Source of the DNA: Candidatus Saccharimonadota bacterium
GTDB lineage: Bacteria > Patescibacteriota > Saccharimonadia > Saccharimonadales > UBA4665
Assembly (NCBI GenBank): GCA_027345405.1
Contig: DAHWID010000002.1
Span: forward strand, 1 to 48,906
Length of the DNA stretch: 48,906 nt
Direction of reading: 5' to 3'
Shown: positions 36,734 through 46,588 of the stretch, in pieces
How the letters are laid out: each line of letters begins with the position of its first letter
How positions within the stretch are numbered: position 1 is the stretch's first letter
Made by a program: the position numbers and the translations under genes
The notes under the pieces: generated by a model
Databases searched by the model: none
The model's input: only the letters and a program-made list of their open reading frames with translations
Told to the model about the DNA's origin: nothing

Positions 36734-36848
36734 GAAATTCGATCAGCGCCTTCTTGACTATAACTTTAGAGAAATATGCCTGCCCTAGAGGAAAGCACAT
36801 CAAGTAATACCAGAACTTTTCAGCTTTTGTTAATTTATGTTTGGCCAC
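36723..36848 (-). CDS. Small protein, 41 aa (not in ORF track)
   Basis: GTG start, VAKHKLTKAEKFWYYLMCFPLGQAYFSKVIVKKALIEFLDQ*; SD-like aagaggag about 6 nt before the start. Confidence 0.5.
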   Translation of the reverse strand: MAKHKLTKAEKFWYYLMCFPLGQAYFSKVIVKKALIEFLDQ

Positions 36849-37140
36849 ATTGCTCTCCTCTTAAGTTAGATGTGGTTCAATTGTAGCACCTAAGAGTCAA
36901 GGGCTAATCTTTAGAGGTGTAAATGCAAGTTCGCAGGTTGCAAACGGTCGATATAGTCGGATTTGAAAATGAACTAGTTTAATCTGGCACTATTTTGACT
37001 GTTTGGCTTGAATTTAGGTTTGATCATCCATAGAACCATTTGTTGTACCTTCAATTTTAGACTATTTCTGTAAGAAACTGGACAGTCTATTAAAAAGATA
37101 ATACTGTAATTTAGTAGGACAAATAGGAAGATCTGCTTAT

Positions 37141-37536
37141 ATGAGTGATGTGATGGTCGACGACAACGGGGATGAACCGAGGCGCTGGGCTCCGAGCCGT
37201 GTTGCTTCGGCTGCTATCTTAGTTGTCCTAGTGCTTGGGGGTCTGGCTTACGGCATATACAGTCTAGTCAATACGTCGAGTACTACTACCACTCGTCCAC
37301 ATGCAGTTGAACCGGCTTTGAAGCCGAAGCAGAATTCTGCTCCGGCCAAGCCGGCAACCACCCCTAGTGCGACAACAACCCCGACTGCTCCATCTAGCAG
37401 CACTACAGCACCTCAAAGTAACAGTCTGACTAACACTGGCCCGGGAGACGCGGCTTTATACGGTTTTATCGCAGCAACTATCATCGGCACCTTAAGTCAT
37501 TATGGCTGGCGACGGTTTAAGCGTAATCAATCCTAG
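37141..37536 (+). CDS. Ser/Thr/Pro-rich surface protein with LTNTG sorting-like signal
   Basis: N-terminal TM, Thr/Ser/Pro-rich middle, C-terminal SLTNTGPGDAALYGFIAATIIGTLSHYGWRRFKRNQS; SD aggaag. Confidence 0.7.
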   Translation: MSDVMVDDNGDEPRRWAPSRVASAAILVVLVLGGLAYGIYSLVNTSSTTTTRPHAVEPALKPKQNSAPAKPATTPSATTTPTAPSSSTTAPQSNSLTNTGPGDAALYGFIAATIIGTLSHYGWRRFKRNQS

Positions 37537-38033
37537 GTTTTGGCAAAGTTTAGCTTTTGGACAATTTGGCGTTCGTTGCTGTCAGCTAGTTTAGCTACGA
37601 TTTGCATCTGTCGGCAGGTAATCTCTTTACGTGATGGACCTCGAGCGCCACGATTTGTAACGTGCGGTCGAAAATCTCTCGATCTGTGATTATCTTTTAA
37701 TAATTGGCCGCCGCTTTCGCGAATTATACTAAGAAGTTTTTGATGAAGGTTAGATAGTTCTTGGGAGGGCACAATTAAGGTTACTTTAACTCGGTGCGGC
37801 CCAAAGTATGCCGTATCCCCTGTCACTAGCCTGATAGATGAGAAACTAGCGACTAACTCGTCAAGCCGGGTAATGAATTCGGATAAGCTATTCCCTCCTA
37901 TCTCAAACCAAGGCACGATTGTCAGATGGAGTGGCCATATACTAAAACGTTGCTGGGGACTAACTCTTTCCAGCATGAGACAAGCCAGCAAAGTCATGAC
38001 ACATCCACACTGTTGTCGGCACAGAGTTGACAA
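37533..38033 (-). CDS. 2'-5' RNA ligase / 2H phosphoesterase family protein
   Basis: Two HxT motifs, PLHLTIVPWF and RPHVTNRG; true start may be a downstream ATG. Confidence 0.75.
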   Translation of the reverse strand: MSTLCRQQCGCVMTLLACLMLERVSPQQRFSIWPLHLTIVPWFEIGGNSLSEFITRLDELVASFSSIRLVTGDTAYFGPHRVKVTLIVPSQELSNLHQKLLSIIRESGGQLLKDNHRSRDFRPHVTNRGARGPSRKEITCRQMQIVAKLADSNERQIVQKLNFAKT

Positions 38034-38307
38034 TTAGCACTCATCAAATATCCTCATATATCTGCAACCTATGCTAAGTTAACTTGCGGTAAGGCTCTGT
38101 TAGTATTATTACTTGGCTTAAGCTAGTTTAGATGCCCTCAAGCATACGCTTAATCGCCGATTTAACATCACAAAACTTTGTCTCTAATAGTGTCGATCGA
38201 TTTTCACTCATAGCTTTAGGCGAGTAACTTTTTTTATAGCCGCGGTCTACCTTTTCGCCATAACATGAGGTTCTCTATTTTTAATTTGTGCGTGAGGGGG
38301 GTTAGGC

Positions 38308-38670
38308 ATGGGTTACCAGGAAATAATTAAGAAAGTACAAATATACTCTGGCTTAAGTGACGGCGAAAGTAAGGATGCGCTCGATTGCTTAGTTGAGACA
38401 CTTGCCGTTCGTCTCGATGAAGCCGAGAGAAAGCAATTTGCCACTAATTTGCCGGAGGAGCTGGGTGACATGGCGCTTGCAGTTTATCCTAGTGACGAGA
38501 ATAGCAAGCCTGACATTTTAGTTCAGTTTATGCAGCTAGAGCAAGTTGGTCCAACTCGGGCGCGCAAGGACTTTTTATCTGCCTGGCAAGCGCTTAAGGA
38601 TAGTGTAAATTCCAATGAGATAAAACGCTTAAGACAACAGTTGCCGCGGCTCAACCACTTGCTACGCTAA
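38308..38670 (+). CDS. DUF2267 domain protein
   Basis: 120 aa; GLSDGESKDALDCLVETLAVRLDEAERKQFATNLPEEL. Confidence 0.7.
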   Translation: MGYQEIIKKVQIYSGLSDGESKDALDCLVETLAVRLDEAERKQFATNLPEELGDMALAVYPSDENSKPDILVQFMQLEQVGPTRARKDFLSAWQALKDSVNSNEIKRLRQQLPRLNHLLR

Positions 38671-40359
38671 AGTTTCTTGGTGGATGTATTTAGCTCCTCT
38701 TAACCATGAAGCGTAAGCTGCCACTAAACAGGCGCCTACAGCAAACAGTAAAACAACGACCAAGCCATGCTTAAAGGGAGCTGCAATTAGGTGAGGAAAA
38801 TACTCTTTGGAAGTTAGCTTGGCGGCCGCGGATGGCTTAAGTTTGCTTAAAACATTTGTACCGAGCAGAGTTTTAAGCGGATTATAACCCAAGAAGGCAG
38901 CAAACAGATAGCTGATTGCCGGCAAATGCGCTAAATGTGTTGCTAGAACCCCAGAAACTCCATTTGCCGTTAGGCCGTGGTAAATGCTACCTGGGACGGT
39001 TGCAGTCAATCCAACAATCATGAGCGTAAAAAAGATACCAATTGAGAGCGGCATTCCTACGTTCATGAATGTTGCTCGCATACCCGAAGCTACTCCTCGA
39101 AATGCTGCCGGCACCGAATTCATAATCCCGGCAGTATTAGGTGATGAAAACATGCCAAAGGCCAAGCCGTTAAGTAACAAAATTAAAGCAAAAAGATAAT
39201 AGGGAAAGTCGACTGGAAGCATCATCATCAGCGCAAAGCTGCCCGCTGCTAAGATCATTCCGCCTGTCGCAAACGGTCGCGCACCAAATTTATCGGACAA
39301 ATATCCAGAGAGTGGTCCGGCTATCAAGAAACCAGCGGTTGTCGGCAACATGTAAATACCGGCCCAGAGCGGAGTCTGCGTAAAGGCGTAACCGTGTAGC
39401 GGTAACCAGATGCCCTGCAGCCACATAATTAGCATAAACTGCAAACCCCCTCGACCCATGGCTGCCAGCAGTCCAGCCATGTTTCCTGCCGTAAAAGCTC
39501 GAATTTTAAATAGGCTTAAATTAAACATTGGCTGAGCAACCTTGCGTTCAATGAAAGCAAAACAAATTAGTAGCGCCACGCCCGCCACCATTAGCCAGAT
39601 TACCAAAGGGTTACCCCAGCCCATGGCAGAGTTGCCATAAGGTTTAATGGCGTAAGTAATTCCAACCAGCAACATTGATAACCCGGCAGCAAAAGATAAA
39701 TTGCCTATCCAGTCAATTTTTGCCGGGTGAAATATATCAATTTCTTTGAGCGCGACATAGGACCAGATGATCCCTAAAACGCCGATCGGCACATTGAACC
39801 AAAAGACATAGCGCCAGGAGAATTGAGCCAGAAACCCTCCTACTAATATCCCAATAAATGAGCCGGCAAGCGCGGCAATCTGGTTAATGCCAAGTGCCAT
39901 TCCCCGTTGGTTCTCTGGAAAGGCATCGGTTAAAATAGCAGCTGAGTTAGCCATTAATAGCGCTCCGCCTACCGCCTGTACCATACGGAAGATGATTAGC
40001 TCGATGGCCCCACTACTGCCCTGGCTCCAGGTCAATCCAGCTAGCAGCGCACCGACGCTAAAGATGACAAAACCTAAGTTATACATTTTGACCCGGCCGT
40101 ACATATCTCCTAGGCGACCGAGTGAAACAACTAGTACCGCAGTGACTAACATATAGCCCAGCAGTATCCACAGCAAGTAACTAAAACTTGAGGCGCTGAG
40201 TGGGTTGATTTTAATGCCGCGAAAGATGACCGGCAGCGCGATAATTAAGCTAGTGGCGTTCAAAGATGCCATTAAGATGCCAAGTGTAGTATTGGACAAT
40301 GCAATCCACTTATAGTGGGGACTAGTTCGATTACTGTGAGCAAGGATTTTGTTAAGCAT
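38662..40359 (-). CDS. MFS transporter, DHA2/EmrB-QacA type
   Basis: About 14 TM; LGRLGDMYGRVKMYNLGF; FRMVQAVGGALLMANSAAILTDAFP. Confidence 0.92.
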   Translation of the reverse strand: MLNKILAHSNRTSPHYKWIALSNTTLGILMASLNATSLIIALPVIFRGIKINPLSASSFSYLLWILLGYMLVTAVLVVSLGRLGDMYGRVKMYNLGFVIFSVGALLAGLTWSQGSSGAIELIIFRMVQAVGGALLMANSAAILTDAFPENQRGMALGINQIAALAGSFIGILVGGFLAQFSWRYVFWFNVPIGVLGIIWSYVALKEIDIFHPAKIDWIGNLSFAAGLSMLLVGITYAIKPYGNSAMGWGNPLVIWLMVAGVALLICFAFIERKVAQPMFNLSLFKIRAFTAGNMAGLLAAMGRGGLQFMLIMWLQGIWLPLHGYAFTQTPLWAGIYMLPTTAGFLIAGPLSGYLSDKFGARPFATGGMILAAGSFALMMMLPVDFPYYLFALILLLNGLAFGMFSSPNTAGIMNSVPAAFRGVASGMRATFMNVGMPLSIGIFFTLMIVGLTATVPGSIYHGLTANGVSGVLATHLAHLPAISYLFAAFLGYNPLKTLLGTNVLSKLKPSAAAKLTSKEYFPHLIAAPFKHGLVVVLLFAVGACLVAAYASWLRGAKYIHQETLA

Positions 40360-40429
40360 TTTTTAGTATCTCACTCCAAGCCCTGCTAGCAATATTATCC
40401 TAATTGAGCTTGGTTTTATCCGACTGGTT

Positions 40430-40702
40430 CTATTTTAGCACCAAGTTTGATGGAATTGTGCTGTTGCTCGACGACAGCTGTTTATCCAGGTTTTGTAGGC
40501 TGCTGTTAACTTTATTTAAGTTAGTGTTGATTTTATCTACCTGCGCGTTAAATTGATTAACCTTTTTATTTAGTGTTTGACTAGCACTAGAGAGTTTTGT
40601 GCCTCCATAGATAAACAACGTCAGTATTCCTGCCAGTAAAATAGTGATCAACCCGAGGCAGATTGCAATGTATATCTTAAAGCCTTTGCCGCTTTTGCCC
40701 AT
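40430..40702 (-). CDS. Small membrane/coiled-coil protein
   Basis: N-terminal TM then heptad-like NxxxxxLNKVNSSLQNLDKQL. Confidence 0.6.
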   Translation of the reverse strand: MGKSGKGFKIYIAICLGLITILLAGILTLFIYGGTKLSSASQTLNKKVNQFNAQVDKINTNLNKVNSSLQNLDKQLSSSNSTIPSNLVLK

Positions 40703-40754
40703 GCTTAAATAACTATTATGGTTTAGTCGGTGTATCTAGACAAGTTTTAAATAA

Positions 40755-41348
40755 TTATTTGGAGACTGCCGGCTGCTCTAATGAACCAAGTTTTCGAGTA
40801 ATGCTGTTATCTATACCTAGGCGTATAAGTTCATCGGATATGGCTTTAGCATGCAGCAAATTGTAAGCATTATTCGGGTCAGAAGCTTGCCGTTTTAGGT
40901 AGCTTGTCAGGGATGAAAAGACAATACTGGTGGCATAGTCGCCAAACCGATCGTCGATATCGTCTTTTTTGAGAGTTCGGAGTAAGTTTGCGAAACTTTT
41001 GCCATCTTTTATGCGCAAACCTAAGGTTTCATAAATCTCAGTTTCATTGCCACTATTAATTGTTATCCTAGATACTCCCGGATCAATCTCTAGTCCGACT
41101 CGACTTAAAACATCCGATTTGGTAAGTGCCTCTTTTCTTGCTCTGACATCGGCAATATTAGTCGAATCAACCCGCTCAGGTTGCGGGCCGTCGTCAACTA
41201 ATACTCCTTGAGCACGTAAAACTGCGTCGAGACAGCCATAGCGCCTATTAAAGTCTTCAATTTCCCGCATCACGCCAACTAATGTACTGTAGTCGTTTCT
41301 AGGTGTCATAACTGGCGCCTGATCCACGGGATAAGCTTCAACACTCAT
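40755..41348 (-). CDS. Hypothetical protein
   Basis: 197 aa ORF; TATTCT 7 nt before ATG. Confidence 0.6.
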   Translation of the reverse strand: MSVEAYPVDQAPVMTPRNDYSTLVGVMREIEDFNRRYGCLDAVLRAQGVLVDDGPQPERVDSTNIADVRARKEALTKSDVLSRVGLEIDPGVSRITINSGNETEIYETLGLRIKDGKSFANLLRTLKKDDIDDRFGDYATSIVFSSLTSYLKRQASDPNNAYNLLHAKAISDELIRLGIDNSITRKLGSLEQPAVSK

Positions 41349-41380
41349 TAATTACAGAATAAAATAAACTAACAAAATAG

Positions 41381-41854
41381 TCAAGTAGATCCTCTAATAA
41401 TATGGTCGAGTATGTTTTCAGCTTGTTTGTAGAAGCTAGGGCGTTTGGCTTTGGCTTCTTTGATGGTGTGATGCAATTTGTGTAAGATCTCTGGTCTTTC
41501 CAGATCGGTTAGTAATTTCTGAAATTCCTTATCCAGTTCTTCGAGCTCCTCATCGGTCATCTCTTCCAAACCGATAAACGAATCGCGGGCGCGCCGATCA
41601 GCGGCAATCAGTTCGTTCAGTTTTAGCTGAATAGCTTTACTATCACGGTACTGGCTACTTTGCAACGTGAAGACCATTAGAAAAATAATGACATCCGTGA
41701 TTGTTGAAATAGCTATCATCCAGGTATTAGAAAAATGAAAATATGGCCCAGTAATTAACCAGACTATAACACCGAATGCTGCTAACAAGAATGCTACAGG
41801 CGAACCGGTTGAACGCGATAACCATTGCGAGAAATTGTGAATGACGCTTTTCAT
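41381..41854 (-). CDS. Low-affinity iron permease family protein
   Basis: FSQWLSRSTGSPVAFLLAAFGVIVWLITGPYFHFSNTWMIAISTITDVIIFLMVFTLQSSQYRD. Confidence 0.85.
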   Translation of the reverse strand: MKSVIHNFSQWLSRSTGSPVAFLLAAFGVIVWLITGPYFHFSNTWMIAISTITDVIIFLMVFTLQSSQYRDSKAIQLKLNELIAADRRARDSFIGLEEMTDEELEELDKEFQKLLTDLERPEILHKLHHTIKEAKAKRPSFYKQAENILDHIIRGST

Positions 41855-41914
41855 TTGTTTTTTAACTTTGCTTTTATTATATCAGGGATCTAAAAAGCGT
41901 CTATAATGTAGTAT

Positions 41915-42379
41915 ATGAAACCAGCACCCAACTTTAAGCTTCAAGATCAAGATGGTAATTGGCACAGCCTAGAAGATTATCACGGAAAATATTTAGTGCT
42001 TTACTTTTACCCTAAAGATGACACGCCCGGCTGCACGAAAGAAGCTTGTGCATTTCGTGACGGGCGCGATGACATTAAAGATCTAGGTAATGTAGAGGTT
42101 GTCGGAGTTAGCAAGGATTCGGTTGCTTCCCACAAAAAATTTGCCGATAAGTATCACCTTAATTTTACGCTACTGTCTGATCCGGATCATAAAGTTATCG
42201 AAGCTTACGGTTCGTGGCAACCGAATAAATTTATGGGCAGATCATTTATGGGTACTCATCGGGATACTTTCATTATTTCACCGGAAGGTAAAATATTAAA
42301 AGAGTATCGAGGGGTTAGCCCGAACGATCATGCAACTGAGATAATTACTGAGCTCGGACGGCAAATGCACGTTCAATAG
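41915..42379 (+). CDS. bcp: Thioredoxin-dependent peroxiredoxin
   Basis: FYPKDDTPGCTKEACAFRD; TATAAT 7 nt before ATG. Confidence 0.95.
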   Translation: MKPAPNFKLQDQDGNWHSLEDYHGKYLVLYFYPKDDTPGCTKEACAFRDGRDDIKDLGNVEVVGVSKDSVASHKKFADKYHLNFTLLSDPDHKVIEAYGSWQPNKFMGRSFMGTHRDTFIISPEGKILKEYRGVSPNDHATEIITELGRQMHVQ

Positions 42380-42767
42380 GTACTACGTTGCCTAAGCCCG
42401 TCGCTTCTGTGACGCATTGAGGGTAGCTCTGCTTAGCCGCATACACTAAAAGTTCATCTAGTGGAGGCTTAATTGGCGCTAGGATTAATGCGCCAACCAT
42501 TTTTATCTGGTCATAATACTTTCTAACGTTTTCTATCTGAGCTAGGGCGGTTAGAGCCGCTTCGTTATAAGAAAGAGCTCCTACTCCAAAAAGTGTCAAT
42601 AAATCATTGTCCCTTTCATGAATTTGCACCCAGTCCTTAGGAAAATCTTCACGGCATAACCCATCGTATATACCAAGCATAACTTGGTCGTGTTCCTGCG
42701 CGTTGTCAGTAACTACTAAAAGATGTACGCCAGCCAACCAAAGTGATTTTTCGCCTATCTCATGCAC
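42345..42767 (-). CDS. Hypothetical protein
   Basis: 140 aa ORF, convergent 35-bp overlap with bcp. Confidence 0.55.
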   Translation of the reverse strand: MHEIGEKSLWLAGVHLLVVTDNAQEHDQVMLGIYDGLCREDFPKDWVQIHERDNDLLTLFGVGALSYNEAALTALAQIENVRKYYDQIKMVGALILAPIKPPLDELLVYAAKQSYPQCVTEATGLGNVVPIERAFAVRAQ

Positions 42768-42971
42768 AGTGCCATAGTATATAATTTAGGACAGAAAGTG
42801 CAAGTCTCATTTTATTTTAAATTTCACACTTTATTTGGTTTGATAGTTGGTAAGTTTCACCTGAGTGAATGACTGCCTAGCAGTTTTTGATGAGTTATCC
42901 TGGTTTTATGATCAGCAATAAGTTTTAGTTAGTAAATCAACCCTACCGTGATATTTGATTGAAGCTCGAAG

Positions 42972-43571
42972 CTAAAGATGCTTTCCGTAGTAATACCAGA
43001 AGTGATGCAATATAAAAGCAATCATTAAGACAAACCAAAATAGCAGAATGTCTAAATGATGCTTTCTGATCCAGCGGTAGGTTCGAGTGGACTTAAACTT
43101 AGTTAAAATTATTCCATTATCTATGTTATATAAGGTGCTGTACCAAAACAAAGTAGTGGTAACGACGTCGACCGTCAAACAGAATGGGCAGAGTGCATGG
43201 ATTTCGAACATGCTTTTAAACAGCAGATAATAGGCTGAAATAATTCCCACACTCACGAAAGTTTGCAGGGTTGCAAAAAACCAGCGTTTATATTTGGCGC
43301 CGGCAATCATTCCTACGCCAGCTGCCAGAACTGCTCCAAACGCCGCAATGCCATAAAATGGGTATGGCAACCCGAAAATCGAGTCGCCCTTAAATGTGAT
43401 GACGTCGCCGCAGCTTATAATCGGGTTTAAATTGCACGATGGTATGTAGTTAGGGTTTTGAGCGATCGCCAGCGTGTCATGGCTTAAAATTAAGGAAGCG
43501 GTTAGCCCGATAGCTCCTCCAATAATAAGTAGCCATGGGTAAACATTAAATAATGTTAGTTTAAGTTTCAC
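42972..43571 (-). CDS. Vitamin K epoxide reductase family protein
   Basis: Multi-TM with CNLNPIISCG and CPFC motifs; GTG start 7 nt after TATAAT. Confidence 0.88.
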   Translation of the reverse strand: MKLKLTLFNVYPWLLIIGGAIGLTASLILSHDTLAIAQNPNYIPSCNLNPIISCGDVITFKGDSIFGLPYPFYGIAAFGAVLAAGVGMIAGAKYKRWFFATLQTFVSVGIISAYYLLFKSMFEIHALCPFCLTVDVVTTTLFWYSTLYNIDNGIILTKFKSTRTYRWIRKHHLDILLFWFVLMIAFILHHFWYYYGKHL

Positions 43572-43643
43572 GCATGTAATTATAGCGATTCAGCTTAATT
43601 CTACCTATATGGGATATAATTAAGCAGTAGCGTTAATAGTGGT

Positions 43644-44702
43644 ATGGTGAAGTTAAAAATAAACATTCGAAATTTGCAAATTGTTTTAGGTTTCCTGTGG
43701 TTGCTTGATGGAATATTCCAGCTGCAGCCTAAGATGTTTACGAGTGCCTTTGCTCATAACGTGATTGCGCCAGCCGCTCAAGGACAGCCGGGTTTTGTCT
43801 ACACCCTGATGCATTTTGCGGTGCATCTTGTATTGCTCCAACCGGCAGTCTTTGATGTATTATTTGCCTTAATTCAACTGAGTCTCGGCGCCCTGATTAT
43901 ATATAAAAAGACTGCTAAATTTGGGTTGATGGCATCTGCGATTTGGGCGTTTGTAGTTTGGAGTCTTGGTGAAGGATTTGGTGGTATTTTTAGTGGTCAT
44001 ACGTTGCTGCTGATTGGTGCTCCCGGTGCTGCCCTGCTTTACTTGCTGCTGGCACTTGCCCTATTGCCCAAAAAAGACCGCAGCAATGCTTCGCCGAGGT
44101 ACTGGTTAGTCTTTGTATGGATGGCTATTTGGATGGGGGGAGGTATCTACCAGTTGCTACCGGGGCAAAATAACGTTGGCAATCTCGGTTCAATAATCAG
44201 CAGTAACAGTGTTGGGGCTCCTAATTGGCTAGCAGCGCTAGATACGCATGTCGGCAAGTGGATTACTGGTCTCGGGCACTACTCTGTTGCTAGTCATCCA
44301 GTGACGGTGCAAATGGCTGGCATGAGCATGAGCGCGCCGGTTTCGGCTGGATCATCACACCCAGGCTACTTGTTAATTTTGGGGCTGGCTTTAGTGCAAC
44401 TACTAATTGGTTTTGGGGTGTTGTTCCCTGGCAGGTGGCGCAGGGTAACGATCTTAGGAGGATCGGTCCTAGCGCTGGCGTTTTGGGTATTTGGGCAAAA
44501 TCTGGGTGGTTTTTATTCCGCTACGATGACTGATCCAAACAGCGGACCGTTATTGATGCTGCTCGGCTTAACTATACTTGGAATCTCCGGCTTGGATGTC
44601 CAGCTGTCACAGTTAGGCAAACGGATTGGCGCCTTACTGCTTGGAGGCAATGATGATCTCAAACAACTTGTAGTAGAACCAATGGAGTCTCAGGACGTCT
44701 GA
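43644..44702 (+). CDS. Multi-TM membrane protein (DoxX-like?)
   Basis: 352 aa, multiple hydrophobic segments. Confidence 0.65.
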   Translation: MVKLKINIRNLQIVLGFLWLLDGIFQLQPKMFTSAFAHNVIAPAAQGQPGFVYTLMHFAVHLVLLQPAVFDVLFALIQLSLGALIIYKKTAKFGLMASAIWAFVVWSLGEGFGGIFSGHTLLLIGAPGAALLYLLLALALLPKKDRSNASPRYWLVFVWMAIWMGGGIYQLLPGQNNVGNLGSIISSNSVGAPNWLAALDTHVGKWITGLGHYSVASHPVTVQMAGMSMSAPVSAGSSHPGYLLILGLALVQLLIGFGVLFPGRWRRVTILGGSVLALAFWVFGQNLGGFYSATMTDPNSGPLLMLLGLTILGISGLDVQLSQLGKRIGALLLGGNDDLKQLVVEPMESQDV

Positions 44703-44770
44703 GAGGTATAATCGCTTTGGTTAAGTAAACTTAATTTAAGGTTTAAAGCTATTTGGCATAATATGGCGGC

Positions 44771-45448
44771 ATGCATAAGCGATATATTCTAATTGCGGCA
44801 CTGTTATGGGCGGCATCTGTGCAGTACTTTGTTGTTCAGATAAGCATAGCTGTTGCATCCCGACACTATAACTTTATATCTGACGCCATAAGTGACCTCG
44901 GCAACACTGGCTGCGGACGATTTGACGGACATTATGTTTGCTCGGCTTACCCCTGGCTTATGAATGATTCATTGATAGCTTTAGGTGCTAGCGTACTAGC
45001 CGGCGCGCTGCTGTTTCTTGCCTTTTACCGGCCATACCGGTTACGCACCCGGCTGGGTTTTGTATTAATGGGGGTAGCATCAATTGGCATCATTATGGTT
45101 GGGCTATTCCCGGAAAACCTGGCGCCAACGATCCATAACGCTGGAGCAGATCTTGGTTTTTTGGCCGGCTTAATGTCTATAGTGATAATTGGTATCGGCT
45201 TAAAAGTAACTAAATGGCTGCACTATTATACGATTGCTGCGGCTTTAATAGCGGCTACAGGATTAATCTTGATTACCACACATAATGAAGATTGGGTAGC
45301 ATCCGGAGCAGCCGAACGTGCGGTAGCAAGTAGCGAGATTATCTGGCTGATATTGTTTGGGGTCTATATTGCATTTCGTTTGTTACGTCGTCCGACCCTC
45401 GAGTTACCTCTCGAACGTAAGGATGAACCGAATATTTTTCAGATATAA
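44771..45448 (+). CDS. DUF998 family membrane protein
   Basis: HYNFISDAISDLGNTGCG; multiple TM. Confidence 0.8.
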   Translation: MHKRYILIAALLWAASVQYFVVQISIAVASRHYNFISDAISDLGNTGCGRFDGHYVCSAYPWLMNDSLIALGASVLAGALLFLAFYRPYRLRTRLGFVLMGVASIGIIMVGLFPENLAPTIHNAGADLGFLAGLMSIVIIGIGLKVTKWLHYYTIAAALIAATGLILITTHNEDWVASGAAERAVASSEIIWLILFGVYIAFRLLRRPTLELPLERKDEPNIFQI

Positions 45449-45463
45449 ACCTGGTGATTTAAG

Positions 45464-46588
45464 CTATTCCCAGCGAAATACGCGGAAAGCTACGGCGTAG
45501 ATAATAACTAACCAAACTCCCATCACTGCTAGCTGCGGTCCTAAATCAAGCAGGCTTTTGCCTTGAGTTAGTATCATTCTGGCTCCGTCAATGACGGGCG
45601 TGAGTGGCATGTAGTTTGTGATTGATTGCAGCCACTGGGGCATAAGATAGCGCGGAAAAAATACCCCGGTTAAAAACATCATTGGGAACACGATGATGTT
45701 TCCTAATGGCGCTACCTGACGTTCATTTTTAGCCCATCCTCCAAGGGCCAATCCAATGCCAAGGATTAAGATAATGCCTAGAATTAGATATAGCGCCAGG
45801 GTTGCCAGATCACCGACAATTTTTAGATGGTACAGTTCAACTGCAACTACCATCATCAGACCGAGAGACATTAGACCGGTTACTGCTTGCCCAAGCATGT
45901 TTGACATAAAGAATTGCCAGACCCGTAGAGGTGTAGTGTGTAGCCGGCGCAAGACACCCATTTTCTTGAGTTCAGGGAACACGCTCATCGGTCCAAAGAT
46001 ACCAGTGCCTAGTATTGCAAAACCAAGTAAGCCAGTAAAGGTATAGTCAAATGAAGTCAGGCTGTGGGCATCAGACTGCTTAGTAATGACTTTTAATGTT
46101 TGGCCGGATTTAGTGAAGTGACTGGTAATAGCGCTAAACTGTGACTGCATGATTGAAGCTAAAGCTTGAGCCTCTTGTTGGTTGCTGCCAGAGTAACGCA
46201 GTATGGCATTGCCGGTCGGTAAGCCGTTTATAATTTGGCCAAAGCCCTTGGGTAACTCGATTATAACGTCAATTTCACCTCGGCTTAAACTGCTGTCAGC
46301 TTGAGCTAAGGTACTAACACCAGATTGAATGTTAAATGTCTTATCCTTTCGCAGGTTGGTTGAATATAGCTGGGCCAATGGTGTGCGTGAATCATTAATT
46401 AGTGCAACACGGAAGTTTAAGCTGCCGGTGTTACTTAAGCTACCGAACACGAACAGAAAAATAAGAGGAAATAAAAAGGTAAAAAACAAGGCTACTCGGT
46501 CGCGGAAAAGTCGCCTTAAATTTACAACAAAGAAGACCCAAACTGTATAGAGTTTAATTTGCCATGAGTCGGATCTATGTTTACTCAT
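45464..46588 (-). CDS. ABC-2 type transporter permease
   Basis: NLRRLFRDRVALFFTFLFPLIFLFVFGS; PMMFLTGVFFP. Confidence 0.92.
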   Translation of the reverse strand: MSKHRSDSWQIKLYTVWVFFVVNLRRLFRDRVALFFTFLFPLIFLFVFGSLSNTGSLNFRVALINDSRTPLAQLYSTNLRKDKTFNIQSGVSTLAQADSSLSRGEIDVIIELPKGFGQIINGLPTGNAILRYSGSNQQEAQALASIMQSQFSAITSHFTKSGQTLKVITKQSDAHSLTSFDYTFTGLLGFAILGTGIFGPMSVFPELKKMGVLRRLHTTPLRVWQFFMSNMLGQAVTGLMSLGLMMVVAVELYHLKIVGDLATLALYLILGIILILGIGLALGGWAKNERQVAPLGNIIVFPMMFLTGVFFPRYLMPQWLQSITNYMPLTPVIDGARMILTQGKSLLDLGPQLAVMGVWLVIIYAVAFRVFRWE

